From NCBI GenBank assembly GCA_023146355.1, contig JAGLCH010000328.1, positions 1 to 21,944 on the forward strand: a DNA stretch of 21,944 nt, in the 5' to 3' direction. Origin of the DNA: Bacteriovoracaceae bacterium (GTDB taxonomy: Bacteria; Bdellovibrionota; Bacteriovoracia; Bacteriovoracales; Bacteriovoracaceae). Positions 7,051 through 16,644 of the stretch are shown here, in pieces. The notes under the pieces were generated by a model, which saw only the letters and a list, made by a program, of their open reading frames with translations, was not told the origin of the DNA and did not search any database. Each line of letters opens with the position of its first letter. Positions within the stretch are counted from its first letter, which is position 1. Position numbers and translations under genes: made by a program.

Positions 7051-10029
7051 ATGAAAAAGTTATTAATACTTTTGTATTTAATTAGTGGAGGCCTCTTTGC
7101 CAGCACTGCTGATATGCAAAAGCAGTCACATCTTACGACTCAAGAAATATCACCGTTAGCGAATTTACTACCGAATGGTTTACAGAAGCTCAAGTATTCT
7201 GAAAGCAGAGTGACGACTGACATCAGTTCAGGCTTTTATTATACTGACTTTGAATCTATTGCAAATTCTTGGAAAAGTAGTTTCTTTACTGACGATTCAA
7301 AATTCTATCTAAAGCTTCACTCTGATGGATTTACCCAAAGAATTCGTTTTCACCGAGATTTTTGTGCTGGAGTTGATAGTGTTGATCTCGTTTTTAAAGA
7401 TAATAGCGCTCGGACAAAATCTTTCTTATTAAAGCGTTATTATGATTATGGCTGGGAGTCTCTTTACGGGATTGATGAAGACAACTACTGTTGGTTTGAA
7501 TTAAAGGCCTCTGGAATTGACCTCAACAGGCCAGAAAATAACTTGCATGTTATCCAAATTGTATATAATGGAACTAAATATTTTCTTCAGGGAATTGGAG
7601 AATCTCTTCTTCCTGCCAAAAGAATTGTACAGTCTCTTCAGGATATCATTTGGACTTCACTAGGTGCTCATGGTGCAACTCCCGTTACTAATGGCGGTGT
7701 GTTTTTTAAACTATGGGAGCCTGAAGTTGATCGTGTCGATATATTTGTTAATAGTTATCGTAGAGCAATAACTTTACTGCCAGATTTTAATAAAGGAACT
7801 GAAATTCGTTCTCATTCTATTTACCTCACGGAATCAAGCATTGGGGATGAGTATTACTATCAGTTTATGGTCGATGGAAAATATTTGAAGGACGTTGTTT
7901 CGAATAATATGGTACCGACTGCCATCAAAGTCGATCCAATGGCCAAAGAGATTGTTTATGACGGTAAGGGAGGGAAACTAAATGGTTATCATCGCCCTCG
8001 CGCTGTTGTACAGGGAGACTCTAGTTATGTTTGGCATAATGACTATTCAATAAGTGAGCTTTCAAAACTTAATCGTGACAATAGAGTTATTTACCAGGTC
8101 TGGCCGCTGACATTCAACCCTAAAAAAGTTAATGGAAAGTATATTAGTGGTACATTCAGCGATATAATTGACCGCATCAGCTATATTGAAGATCTCGGTG
8201 TAAATGCCGTTGAGCTGCTTCCTATTCATGAGAGCAAGTTTTATGCCGCATGGGGATATTCTCTTGACTCAATCCTTTTAATTGAAAAAGGGTATGGTTC
8301 GTCAGATTCTCTTAGAGCACTTTCTGATTCTCTACATTCTAAAAATATTCAGCTTATTTTAGATGTTGTTCTTAATCATGTGAATAACAGTCTCATTCGT
8401 GATCCAATAAGTCAGTTTGATGATCAGTCTAAGTTCTTTGATGGACCTACTGACTGGGGGCCACGTCCTCGCTTTTCAAGTATCGGAGTTCAGAAGTGGA
8501 TTTCTGATAGTCTAGTTTCCCTTGTGCGTGATTTTCATATTGATGGTTATCGTTTTGATATGACTAAATATATCTACAACCTTGGTGGTAACCCTGCAGG
8601 ATATAAGTTCCTACAAGACTTGAACTACATCCTTAAGCAGGTTCATCCGAATATTTATCTTTCTGCGGAAGAACTTCCGGATAATGTTTGGGTAACTAAA
8701 CCACAAATAGAGGCGGGGCTTGGCTTCGACTCCCAGTGGAATGATAAGTTTAAGAATTTTTTCGAAGAGGAATTTACTAATTATAGGCCCTATAATCAAC
8801 ATATTAACCTGTCTCCTCTTTTGGGAACAATGTATGGATATAGCAATCATACAAATTATGGGACAGAGTACAGCTTCGGTGAGCCACAAAAAACAGTGAA
8901 TTATTTAGGAAGCCACGATTTTATAGGAAATAAAAACCCTATTCTACGGCTTGTTTCAGACTACAACTTCTATGAGAAAGTCAATGACAACTACTTCTCG
9001 AGAGTTCGTCCTCTCGAGGATCCAGTTTATGACCGGTTTGCACTTATCCATAATGACTTTAATCACAGTGTGGGCCGAGCAGCTTATGGGATTTTATTTA
9101 CAAAGCCAGGTTCTATTCTTTTTTACCAAGGAGAAGAACTTGGTAATGATATAAACATAGAAAATGAATGGTCCTATATAGATGCTAAGCAGAACAACTC
9201 AATACCGTCACAAAATGTAGATATTCATCGCTTTGTTGGCTCTCACAGAATGCCTTGGGAGTACCTAGACCCATTTAATTCTCCAGAGCTTTCTTTTATA
9301 AAAAATGAAGATAAAAAATTATTTTCAGGCTATCACAATTTTTTTAAAGATATGATTCGCTTTCGATATGAGCATCCAAAAATTAACTTTAAAAACGCTT
9401 ATAATATTCATTTGAGCAGTAACGGACAGATAATCTCCTATCAGGTTGACTCTGGAATGAAGCAGTTTTTTGTTATTGTCAATTTTGGTACTAATAAAAA
9501 TGGTGAGTGGGTAAGCTTTCCAAGGGGGGGCGATTCGTGGTGGAAGGAATTATTTAACTCTTCTGAAGAGAAGTACAGTGGATACAAGTCTTCTTATCGT
9601 AATGTTATCTCTAGCCCAGGTGGGCGTGCGAGTCATTTGCGTTTAAAGGCCAATACCATTATGGTATATGAGCGCTCAAGTAGAGGTTCTATTTCTGTTC
9701 CTCTGTACTTAAGAAGCTCAATGACAAATTGGGGCTTTGGAGAAAATCAACAGCTAATTAATAGTTCTGAGCATGGTGACGTTTACTCCCTTACAATAAA
9801 TGTTAAGAAAAAGGGTGAGTATGATTTCAAGATAGGTACAAGTAACTGGGACCTTGAATATGGGTCTCCAACAAGAGGTGCAAATGTTGAGCACTTTGGA
9901 CGTGATATAACAGGTCAGTTGAGTAATCGCTCAAATATGCCAAATTTTAGGATAAAGCTGGAAAAAGGTCGATATAAGTTTTTATTCAATATAGTCGATT
10001 TTAAATTTAGCTTATTATATATTGATTAA
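7051..10029 (+). CDS. Secreted GH13 alpha-glucan-active enzyme (branching-enzyme/pullulanase-like)
   Basis: This 992-residue protein has a signal peptide (1-18, ending GLFAS). Residues about 25-200 are a beta-rich domain I do not recognise, with C105 and C147. About 205-300 (GGVFFKLWEPEVDRVDIFV) is an early-set CBM48-like domain. The GH13 barrel follows, with all four regions: DVVLNHV (D438), GYRFD with nucleophile D503, SAEELP with acid/base E540, and SHD with D623. The run after E540 (VTKPQIEAGLGFDSQWNDKF) resembles branching enzymes. Residues about 880-992 (GDVYSLTINVKKKGEYDFKIG) look like a pullulanase X25-type starch-related domain. It should act on alpha-glucan outside the cytoplasm and feed maltodextrins to LamB and MalE. 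Hydrolysis of alpha-1,4, hydrolysis of alpha-1,6 and transfer are all possible, and the motifs do not decide. TAAGGG precedes the ATG. Confidence 0.85.
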   Translation: MKKLLILLYLISGGLFASTADMQKQSHLTTQEISPLANLLPNGLQKLKYSESRVTTDISSGFYYTDFESIANSWKSSFFTDDSKFYLKLHSDGFTQRIRFHRDFCAGVDSVDLVFKDNSARTKSFLLKRYYDYGWESLYGIDEDNYCWFELKASGIDLNRPENNLHVIQIVYNGTKYFLQGIGESLLPAKRIVQSLQDIIWTSLGAHGATPVTNGGVFFKLWEPEVDRVDIFVNSYRRAITLLPDFNKGTEIRSHSIYLTESSIGDEYYYQFMVDGKYLKDVVSNNMVPTAIKVDPMAKEIVYDGKGGKLNGYHRPRAVVQGDSSYVWHNDYSISELSKLNRDNRVIYQVWPLTFNPKKVNGKYISGTFSDIIDRISYIEDLGVNAVELLPIHESKFYAAWGYSLDSILLIEKGYGSSDSLRALSDSLHSKNIQLILDVVLNHVNNSLIRDPISQFDDQSKFFDGPTDWGPRPRFSSIGVQKWISDSLVSLVRDFHIDGYRFDMTKYIYNLGGNPAGYKFLQDLNYILKQVHPNIYLSAEELPDNVWVTKPQIEAGLGFDSQWNDKFKNFFEEEFTNYRPYNQHINLSPLLGTMYGYSNHTNYGTEYSFGEPQKTVNYLGSHDFIGNKNPILRLVSDYNFYEKVNDNYFSRVRPLEDPVYDRFALIHNDFNHSVGRAAYGILFTKPGSILFYQGEELGNDINIENEWSYIDAKQNNSIPSQNVDIHRFVGSHRMPWEYLDPFNSPELSFIKNEDKKLFSGYHNFFKDMIRFRYEHPKINFKNAYNIHLSSNGQIISYQVDSGMKQFFVIVNFGTNKNGEWVSFPRGGDSWWKELFNSSEEKYSGYKSSYRNVISSPGGRASHLRLKANTIMVYERSSRGSISVPLYLRSSMTNWGFGENQQLINSSEHGDVYSLTINVKKKGEYDFKIGTSNWDLEYGSPTRGANVEHFGRDITGQLSNRSNMPNFRIKLEKGRYKFLFNIVDFKFSLLYID

Positions 10030-10043
10030 CAAAGGTGAGAGAA

Positions 10044-12638
10044 ATGAGTAATAGAACATTACCTGAATCTATTCAGGGACTAAACAAAGTCGCGCACAAT
10101 TACTGGTGGTCATGGAACTACGATGCAATCGAATTATTTGAAAAGTTAAACCCAAGCGTCTGGAGTAGCACAAGAAACCCAGTTGAAGTTCTCCATAATA
10201 CTGATGATGCAACAATTTCTTCTTTTGCTAATGACAGTGCTTATTGCGCTGACGTTTCAAAAGTTGAGAGTTCTCTTTCAGCTTATCTTGAAAATCAAAA
10301 TACATGGTTTAATAAAGAGCATGCGGACCATAAAGGCAAAAAAGTTGTATATTTCAGCGCAGAGTATGGAATCCACGAGTCACTGCCTATTTACAGTGGT
10401 GGACTTGGAGTTCTCTCTGGTGACCATGTAAAGTCAACAAGTGATCTTGGAATTCCAGGTGTCTTTGTTGGGCTTCTCTATAAAGATGGATATTTTATCC
10501 AACATATCAATGAGAAAGGTCAACAGGTTGACAAGTATAAGGTCCACGATGCGAATAAGCTTGCAGTTCTTCCTGCCCTTAATGCAAATGGTGAGCAAGT
10601 AGAAGTAAGTGTAGATTTAGCTGGAAAGAGTGTATTTGCCAAGGTGTGGAAAGCACAGGTCGGACGCGTTGAACTTTTTCTGCTTGATTCAAATGTTGAC
10701 AAAAATAGTGACATTGACAGGGAAATTACTGCACGCCTTTATGGTGGTGACCGTGAAATGAGAATCTCTCAAGAGATTATTCTCGGCATCGGTGGTGTTC
10801 GCGCTCTAGAGCAAATGGGTGTCGATGGTGCAATCTATCATATGAACGAAGGGCATTCAGGTTTCTTTCAGCTTGAGAGAATTGCGAATCAAATGAAAGC
10901 ATTTGATCTTAACTTTGAAGAAGCAAAAGTCGTTTGCTCTTCAAACTGTGTTTTCACAACACACACACCTGTTCCAGCAGGAAATGAAGCTTTTACTTTT
11001 CAAGTAATGCACAAGTACTTCTACAGTTACATTGAAGATCTTGGGATTTCTTGGGATAGATTTATAAACCTTGGTCTAGTTGACGAAGGGACTGATAACC
11101 GCTACTTCAGTCTGACTGTTTTTGCGATCAATTTTTCACGCTTTCAAAATGGAGTTTCTGAGCTTCATGGTAGAATTGCTCAAAAAATGTGGCGTGGCCT
11201 TTGGAGTAATGTTCCTGAGATTGATAACTCTATTGGGCATATCACTAATGGTATTCACGTTGAAACTTGGACGTGTCCTGAAGTTAAAAACTTTCTCACA
11301 GAGAAATTTGGATCAGAGTGGAAAGAAAAAATTGCTGATCAAGAGTTCTGGAATAAGGCCTATGAGCTTCCTGTTGGTGAAATCGCCGATGTAAAGAAGC
11401 TTCGTAAGGCGAAAATGATCGATCTTGTTAGGACTCGCCTAAAAGAGCAATTAACAAGAAACGGTGGAACATCAAACGAAATTGATGAAGTGGATTCTTT
11501 TTTAAGAGACGACGCTTTGACTATCGGTTTTGCAAGACGATTTGCGACTTATAAAAGAGCAACTTTAATTTTTAAAGATCTCGAGAAATTAGCTTCAATA
11601 GTTAATGACGAAAAGCGTCCGGTACAGTTTATCTTTGCTGGAAAAGCACATCCTGCAGATATTCCAGGACAGCAGTTCATTAAAGAGATCTATGAAATTT
11701 CAAGAACAGAAGAGTTTAAGGGGAAAGTCATTATCCTTGAGAACTATGACATGAATATTTCAAGTCACCTTGTTTCTGGTGTAGATGTTTGGCTTAATAA
11801 TCCACGTCGTCCTATGGAAGCTTCAGGAACATCGGGACAAAAAGTTCCAATCAATTTTGGTCTGAACTTTTCAGTACTTGATGGTTGGTGGCGAGAAGGA
11901 TATGACGGAAATAATGGGTGGACCATTGGTACCGAAAAAGATTATCCAAATGATGAAGTTCAAGACTTTGAAGATGCTAATGACTTCTATAAGACCTTGA
12001 ATCAAACAATTGTTCCTTTATACTACGGCGACCAAGACAATTGGTTTGAAAAGACTAAAGTTAGTTTTGTAACGAATATTGCACGCTACTCAATGAGCCG
12101 TCAGGTAATGGATTATATGAATCAGCTTTACTCTCCTGCAATTAATTACGGAGAGACGTTGAGAGATCCTAGTTTTACTAAAGTTCGTAGCTACATCTCG
12201 CAGAGACGCTTTCTACGTACAAACTGGGGAACTGTAAGCTTTAATCAGCCATCTTTTAATGGCTCAATTATAGCTGTAGATTCTCGTTATAATGAGTTTA
12301 AAGATACTCCATCGCATCACGTCGACATGTCTGTTGATGATACTCTTCCAGGTAGAGTATTTGAGGCAGAAAGCTTTGATGTAACTCTTCCTGTATATAT
12401 TGGAGCAATGGATCCTAAGAACGTATGTTGTGAAGCTGTTCTTACCGATGCAAATGATTTAGAGCACTTCGTTTCTGTGCCTCTAGGTTTTGTTGAAAGT
12501 GATGGCTCTGGAACTTCTACTTACGGTCTTCATTATAAGTCTGAAACTGGAGATCCTAAGCGTATCCGCTTTAGAGTATTCCCAACCTTTGAAGGTCTAG
12601 GCCAAAAGTTTGAGCTTGGATTTGCGGAGTGGTTTTAG
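10044..12638 (+). CDS. glgP: Alpha-glucan (glycogen/maltodextrin) phosphorylase, GT35
   Basis: This cytosolic PLP enzyme releases glucose 1-phosphate from the non-reducing ends of alpha-1,4-glucans. I start at the ATG at 10044 (864 residues) because AAGGTGAG then stands as its ribosome site. The in-frame GTG at 10035 would consume that site. The N-terminus (HNYWWSWNYDAIELFEKLNP) is the DUF3417-type domain of the shorter archaeal/actinobacterial-type phosphorylases, not the E. coli MalP type. Further motifs are VVYFSAEYGIHESLPIYSGG, HMNEGHSGF, FTTHTPVPAGNE, TNGIHVETW, GFARRFATYKRA, and the PLP region RRPMEASGTSGQK with lysine 600, then NFSVLDGWW. Length fits the family. It lies 14 bp after the GH13 gene and 3 bp before malQ, a usual phosphorylase/transferase pairing for using imported maltodextrin. 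Confidence 0.93.
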   Translation: MSNRTLPESIQGLNKVAHNYWWSWNYDAIELFEKLNPSVWSSTRNPVEVLHNTDDATISSFANDSAYCADVSKVESSLSAYLENQNTWFNKEHADHKGKKVVYFSAEYGIHESLPIYSGGLGVLSGDHVKSTSDLGIPGVFVGLLYKDGYFIQHINEKGQQVDKYKVHDANKLAVLPALNANGEQVEVSVDLAGKSVFAKVWKAQVGRVELFLLDSNVDKNSDIDREITARLYGGDREMRISQEIILGIGGVRALEQMGVDGAIYHMNEGHSGFFQLERIANQMKAFDLNFEEAKVVCSSNCVFTTHTPVPAGNEAFTFQVMHKYFYSYIEDLGISWDRFINLGLVDEGTDNRYFSLTVFAINFSRFQNGVSELHGRIAQKMWRGLWSNVPEIDNSIGHITNGIHVETWTCPEVKNFLTEKFGSEWKEKIADQEFWNKAYELPVGEIADVKKLRKAKMIDLVRTRLKEQLTRNGGTSNEIDEVDSFLRDDALTIGFARRFATYKRATLIFKDLEKLASIVNDEKRPVQFIFAGKAHPADIPGQQFIKEIYEISRTEEFKGKVIILENYDMNISSHLVSGVDVWLNNPRRPMEASGTSGQKVPINFGLNFSVLDGWWREGYDGNNGWTIGTEKDYPNDEVQDFEDANDFYKTLNQTIVPLYYGDQDNWFEKTKVSFVTNIARYSMSRQVMDYMNQLYSPAINYGETLRDPSFTKVRSYISQRRFLRTNWGTVSFNQPSFNGSIIAVDSRYNEFKDTPSHHVDMSVDDTLPGRVFEAESFDVTLPVYIGAMDPKNVCCEAVLTDANDLEHFVSVPLGFVESDGSGTSTYGLHYKSETGDPKRIRFRVFPTFEGLGQKFELGFAEWF

Positions 12639-12641
12639 ACT

Positions 12642-14147
12642 ATGACTAATCGCTCTTCTGGTGTTTTACTCCACGTTACCTCACTGCCATCTTTGTATGG
12701 AGTGGGGGATCTGGGACCTGCATCATACAGATTCATTGATTGGCTAAAAAAAGCAGGTCAAAGTATTTGGCAGGTTCTCCCTCTTGGAGTTTCAGATCGT
12801 TATGGTTGTCCCTATGCTTCATACTCCGCTTTTGGGGGCGACCCATTACTAATTTCTCCCGAGATCCTGGTGGATCATGGGTTGGTTGATAAAAGAGTTT
12901 TAGAGCTCTATACGATCTCTTCAGATACCAGTGCCGACGTTGATTACTCTACTGTGCGTTTTGTTAAGCATGGACTTTTTCGTCAAGCTTTTCTTGTTTT
13001 CAAAAAGACAAATATACTAAGAGAAGAATTTGACCTTTTTTGTTCTAAGCATTCATCCTGGGCGCAGGATACTGCCCTTTTTCTTACTCTGACTAATCAC
13101 TACGGTGAGAAGTGGTGGCTTTGGCCTTCTGAGTATAAGGACTACAATTCTTCTGGAGTAGAAGATTTTAGACAAGGGTATGCTGAAGAAATTGAGTTTC
13201 ATCTTTTTTTACAATTTCTTTTTGATTTTCAGTGGAAAAATCTTAAGTCTTATGCCAATGAGCACGGTGTTGATGTCGTAGGAGATATTCCTATTTTTGT
13301 AGCACATCACAGCATGGATGTTTGGCGCAGGCCTGAGCATTTCAAGCTTGAAGACAATGGTGAACTTGGATATGAAGCTGGTGCAGCTCCTGATGCATTT
13401 AGTGATACTGGGCAAAAGTGGGGAACTCCTCTTTACCAGTGGGAGCTAATGGAGAAGGAAAACTTCAGTTGGTGGTGTGACCGAATGAAGTATATGCATG
13501 AGACGTTTGATCTTATTCGTCTCGATCACTTCAGGGGATTTTGTGCCGTTTGGCAAGTACCACATCGTGATAAAAATGCGATCAATGGTAGTTGGTATAA
13601 GGGGCCAGGCGCACCTCTTTTTGAAGCACTTGAAAAAACACTTGGCTGCTTGCCCATTATTGTCGAGGACCTTGGTGAAATTACCCCGGATGTAATTGAA
13701 CTTCGTGATAAATTTAATTTTCCTGGAATGAAAATCCTTCAGTTTGGATTTGTTTCAGACCACAAAAATGAGCATCTGCCTCGTAATACCAGTGAGAATT
13801 TCGTTGTTTATACAGGTACTCACGACATGGAGACTATAAATGGCCATTTTTGGGGAGTCCCAAAAGGATCACCAGAAAAATCATTTGTATTAAAAGAGTT
13901 GGGAATGGATAACTCTTTTTCTGAAATTGACTATAGTTGGCCTATGATTGAACTTGCGATGGAATCCAAAGCGAGTATTTCAATTATACCAATGCAAGAT
14001 ATTTTAGGTCTTGGTAATGAAGGTCGGATGAATTGTCCAGGGGTCCTTCTGGGGAACTGGAAGTGGAGATTTTCATATTCTCAACTAGACCCTTATGCAG
14101 AAATTAAACTTTCGATGTTATCTAAATCATCAAACAGGAATAACTAA
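12642..14147 (+). CDS. malQ: 4-alpha-glucanotransferase (amylomaltase), GH77
   Basis: This 501-residue cytosolic enzyme transfers alpha-1,4-glucan segments between maltodextrins and releases glucose. Short imported sugars thereby become long enough for the phosphorylase. It opens with RSSGVLLHVTSLPS and GDLGPASYRFIDWL, followed by WQVLPLG and YASYSAFGGDP. Catalytic residues are in place: nucleophile D295 in RLDHFRG, acid/base E342 in IVEDLGEIT, and stabiliser D395 in GTHD. The residue after D395 is Met, where amylomaltases I know usually have Asn (HDN). The length matches the compact bacterial amylomaltases of about 500 residues, without the N-terminal extension of E. coli MalQ. The start ATG is 3 bp after glgP, with a GGAG-like site inside the glgP end. 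The last codons carry the ribosome site of malF. Confidence 0.93.
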   Translation: MTNRSSGVLLHVTSLPSLYGVGDLGPASYRFIDWLKKAGQSIWQVLPLGVSDRYGCPYASYSAFGGDPLLISPEILVDHGLVDKRVLELYTISSDTSADVDYSTVRFVKHGLFRQAFLVFKKTNILREEFDLFCSKHSSWAQDTALFLTLTNHYGEKWWLWPSEYKDYNSSGVEDFRQGYAEEIEFHLFLQFLFDFQWKNLKSYANEHGVDVVGDIPIFVAHHSMDVWRRPEHFKLEDNGELGYEAGAAPDAFSDTGQKWGTPLYQWELMEKENFSWWCDRMKYMHETFDLIRLDHFRGFCAVWQVPHRDKNAINGSWYKGPGAPLFEALEKTLGCLPIIVEDLGEITPDVIELRDKFNFPGMKILQFGFVSDHKNEHLPRNTSENFVVYTGTHDMETINGHFWGVPKGSPEKSFVLKELGMDNSFSEIDYSWPMIELAMESKASISIIPMQDILGLGNEGRMNCPGVLLGNWKWRFSYSQLDPYAEIKLSMLSKSSNRNN

Positions 14148-14148
14148 C

Positions 14149-15666
14149 GTGAATAAGTGGATGTTTTGGTCTTTATTAGCTTTGTTCTTTGTCGTTGGGA
14201 TCTTTTGTAGCTCCTATATGCTTTTAATGGGACATGTCTATTTTGCAGCAGGAATATTGGGATTTCTAGCAATAAGTACTTTTGTCTTTGTTAAGAAGGG
14301 CGCCCATCCACTTCGCTTTATGTATCCGGGACTTGTAACCTTTTTTCTCTTTCTAGTTCTTCCTATTATTTTTACTGTAGTTATAGGTTTTACCAACTTG
14401 AGTACTGGTCATCTGTTAAGTAAAGATAGCGCTACCAAGCTTTTGCTTGAAGATACTTATGTGGCAACTGATGGAACTGAAAAATATCTAACTTACTCCC
14501 TTCGTCATATTCGCGATACTAATTATGATCTTTATGCATATGATGAACTTAGCGATAAGAATTTCTTTGCAAATTTTGACCTTTCTAATTCAAAAATAGT
14601 TTCACTAGTTGAATCTACTGCTGTTGTTCCAAAGGACATATTATCTAAAGGTGAAGTTTTTAGAGTATTTAAACTGCTAAAAAAGAAAAGTGCTAGGCTT
14701 GAGCATGGCACAGAATTAACATTTCATAGGATTAATCAGCTCGTTAATATTAAAATGAGATTTTCTCTTGGTGAGGATGGATCACTTATAGATAATCGAG
14801 ATGGTAAAGTATTTACTCCTGATCAATCAGTCGGGGCATATCGTAATGGTGATAACATTTTATCCCCTGGCTACTATGTCTATATTGGATTCGGAAACTT
14901 TCTTAAGCTTTTTACTGATAAATCAGTAAAGGAATCCTTCTTAAAGATTTTCTTGTGGACAATGATTTGGGCACTTGGCTCTGTATTTTTGAGTTTCTCC
15001 TTAGGGATTTCTTTAGCACTACTTGTTAATAGTAAGTCTCTTAAGGGAAAAGCAATCTATAGAGTGCTTCTCATCATTCCATATTCTATTCCATTTTTTA
15101 TATCTATCCTTGTATTTCGAGGTCTTCTTAATAAGGATTTTGGTATTATTAATGAAATTTTTGTTGCGTGGGGAATTCCTAAGGTCAACTGGCTTGGAGA
15201 CCCTATTGTCGCGAAGTTAAGTTGTCTTTTAGTCAATCTTTGGCTTGGCTTTCCTTATATGTTTCTAGTAACTACGGGAATTTTACAGTCAATTCCGGAA
15301 TCTGTTTATGAAGCTGCTTCAATTGATGGAGCTAAAAGATGGGCGAAATTTAGACACATTACACTTCCGATGACTTTTTCAGCAGTAGCGCCACTACTTG
15401 TTGGTTCATTTGCTTTTAATTTAAATAACTTTGTCGGGATATACCTTCTTACTGGTGGTGGACCACCTATTCCTGGAGCGACAACACCAGCGGGAGAGAC
15501 AGATATTTTGATCTCTTATACATACCGACTTGCCTTTGAAGGTGGTGGTGGTCAAGACTTTGGTCTTGCAAGTAGTATTGCTATTATAATTTTCTTTATC
15601 ATTTCTGTTATTACTTTATTCAATTTTAAGGTTTCAGGAATGTTCAAGAATTCTGACACAAATTAG
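14149..15666 (+). CDS. malF: Maltose/maltodextrin ABC transporter permease MalF
   Basis: This inner-membrane permease forms the maltodextrin channel with MalG and is driven by MalK. The start is GTG 14149, one base after the malQ stop, with AGGA nine bases upstream. The in-frame ATG at 14095 lies within malQ and would add 18 non-hydrophobic residues. The resulting 505 residues match enteric MalF closely in architecture: two N-terminal membrane helices, then HPLRFMYPG and a third helix. A large periplasmic P2-like region (about residues 85-255) contains LTYSLRHI and ends at the YYVYIGFGNFLKLF segment. RGKAIYRV-type (here KGKAIYRVLLIIPYSIPFFI) core helices follow. The EAA loop is at about 388-407 (EAASIDGAKRWAKFRHITLP). 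The end (TTPAGETDILISYTYRLAFE, GGGGQDFGLA) is nearly that of E. coli MalF. Many CUT1 sugar permeases lack this large P2 loop. Confidence 0.93.
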   Translation: MNKWMFWSLLALFFVVGIFCSSYMLLMGHVYFAAGILGFLAISTFVFVKKGAHPLRFMYPGLVTFFLFLVLPIIFTVVIGFTNLSTGHLLSKDSATKLLLEDTYVATDGTEKYLTYSLRHIRDTNYDLYAYDELSDKNFFANFDLSNSKIVSLVESTAVVPKDILSKGEVFRVFKLLKKKSARLEHGTELTFHRINQLVNIKMRFSLGEDGSLIDNRDGKVFTPDQSVGAYRNGDNILSPGYYVYIGFGNFLKLFTDKSVKESFLKIFLWTMIWALGSVFLSFSLGISLALLVNSKSLKGKAIYRVLLIIPYSIPFFISILVFRGLLNKDFGIINEIFVAWGIPKVNWLGDPIVAKLSCLLVNLWLGFPYMFLVTTGILQSIPESVYEAASIDGAKRWAKFRHITLPMTFSAVAPLLVGSFAFNLNNFVGIYLLTGGGPPIPGATTPAGETDILISYTYRLAFEGGGGQDFGLASSIAIIIFFIISVITLFNFKVSGMFKNSDTN

Positions 15667-15675
15667 GGGATCTAG

Positions 15676-16569
15676 ATGAGTTTTGTTCATAAGAAAAAAA
15701 GCATTGAGTCTCTTGCTAGACATCTCCTGCTTGTTGCTATTTTAGTTGTAGTTCTCTTTCCTGTTCTTTATGTGCTTTCAATATCACTAAATAAGACCGG
15801 AAGTATGTCTGCAGATCTTATTCCAAAGGATATATCTTTCAATAATTGGAAGTATATTCTAGGTATTGATTATGTCGACAGCATCTCTGGTGAGACTGTA
15901 CGATCTCCATTTCCGATTTTAATTTGGCTTTGGAATAGTATTAAAGTTTCAGGTATTACATCTTTGTTGATGCTCCTTCTCTCTACTACTTCTGCATATG
16001 CACTTTCACGCTTTCGCTTTAAAGGAAAACAATCTTCACTTTTGGTGCTTATGATTGTTCAGATGTTTCCAAATATTATGGCAATGGTCGCATTCTATTT
16101 TATGCTCGACTTTATTGGGAGCTATATCCCATCGCTTGGAGCAGACACTCATGGAGGCTTGATTCTCGTTTATCTTGGAGGAACACCTTTTAACATTTGG
16201 TTGATTAAGGGCTATTTCGATACTATTCCAAAATCAATTGAAGAATCGGCAATAATGGATGGATGTAATCGACTACAAGCTTTTTGGAAAATAATAATTC
16301 CTCTAAGTACTCCAATCCTTGCGGTTGTTGGACTTCTAACATTTATTAATACATTTTCCGATTTTATACTCCCTTCTATTTTATTGAAGTCTCAGGAGAA
16401 TATGACCTTTGCCGTCGGAATTCAAATATTTATTTCCGAGTCATTTTCAAGCCGTTGGGGACAATTCGCAGCCGCATGTATACTTGGTGCAATACCAATT
16501 ACTGCGATCTTCTTTTCCATTCATAAATACATTGTATCTGGCCTCTCAGCAGGTGGATCAAAGGGATAA
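15676..16569 (+). CDS. malG: Maltose/maltodextrin ABC transporter permease MalG
   Basis: The second permease subunit is 297 residues, the usual length, with six predicted membrane helices. A ribosome site GGGG sits eight bases before the ATG, nine bases after malF. Motifs follow E. coli MalG: a SADLIPKDISFNNWKYILG segment, PFPILIWLWNSIKVSGI, ALSRFRFKGK, QMFPNIMAMVA, THGGLILVYLGG, WLIKGYFDTIP, the EAA loop at about 189-209 (EESAIMDGCNRLQAFWKI), and the tail VSGLSAGGSKG. The enteric C-terminal tail, which inserts into MalK in the E. coli transporter, ends almost identically (GLTAGGVKG). That supports true pairing with the malK product encoded on the minus strand at 19896-21002. It is the last gene of the operon, and a terminator-like hairpin follows at once. 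Confidence 0.93.
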   Translation: MSFVHKKKSIESLARHLLLVAILVVVLFPVLYVLSISLNKTGSMSADLIPKDISFNNWKYILGIDYVDSISGETVRSPFPILIWLWNSIKVSGITSLLMLLLSTTSAYALSRFRFKGKQSSLLVLMIVQMFPNIMAMVAFYFMLDFIGSYIPSLGADTHGGLILVYLGGTPFNIWLIKGYFDTIPKSIEESAIMDGCNRLQAFWKIIIPLSTPILAVVGLLTFINTFSDFILPSILLKSQENMTFAVGIQIFISESFSSRWGQFAAACILGAIPITAIFFSIHKYIVSGLSAGGSKG

Positions 16570-16573
16570 TAAT

Positions 16574-16610
16574 GGAGGGCCTTGGTCCTCTTCTTTTTAC
16601 TCTTTTTTTA
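16574..16610 (+). terminator. Terminator-like hairpin after malG
   Basis: GAGGGC (16575-16580) pairs with GTCCTC (16585-16590) around a CTTG loop, including one G-U pair. A T-rich tract follows (TTCTTTTTACTCTTTTTTT). It starts five bases past the malG stop and would end the seven-gene operon. The stem contains a GGAGGG that could also serve the TTG at 16582, an alternative start of the kinase gene. Confidence 0.6.
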
Positions 16611-16644
16611 CTTTATTTCTCTTGAGATAGTCCGATATGCCTTT

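Noticed and set aside
10035..10043. GTG at 10035 as the phosphorylase start
   Set aside because: It lies inside the ribosome-binding stretch of the better ATG at 10044.
14095..14148. ATG at 14095 as the malF start
   Set aside because: It lies within the malQ coding region, and the GTG at 14149 has its own AGGA site and gives a MalF-like N-terminus.
4825..15675. GGATC just upstream of three start codons (4837, 7051, 15676) as a shared operator
   Set aside because: It overlaps purine-rich ribosome sites inside an operon and is too short to mean more than chance.
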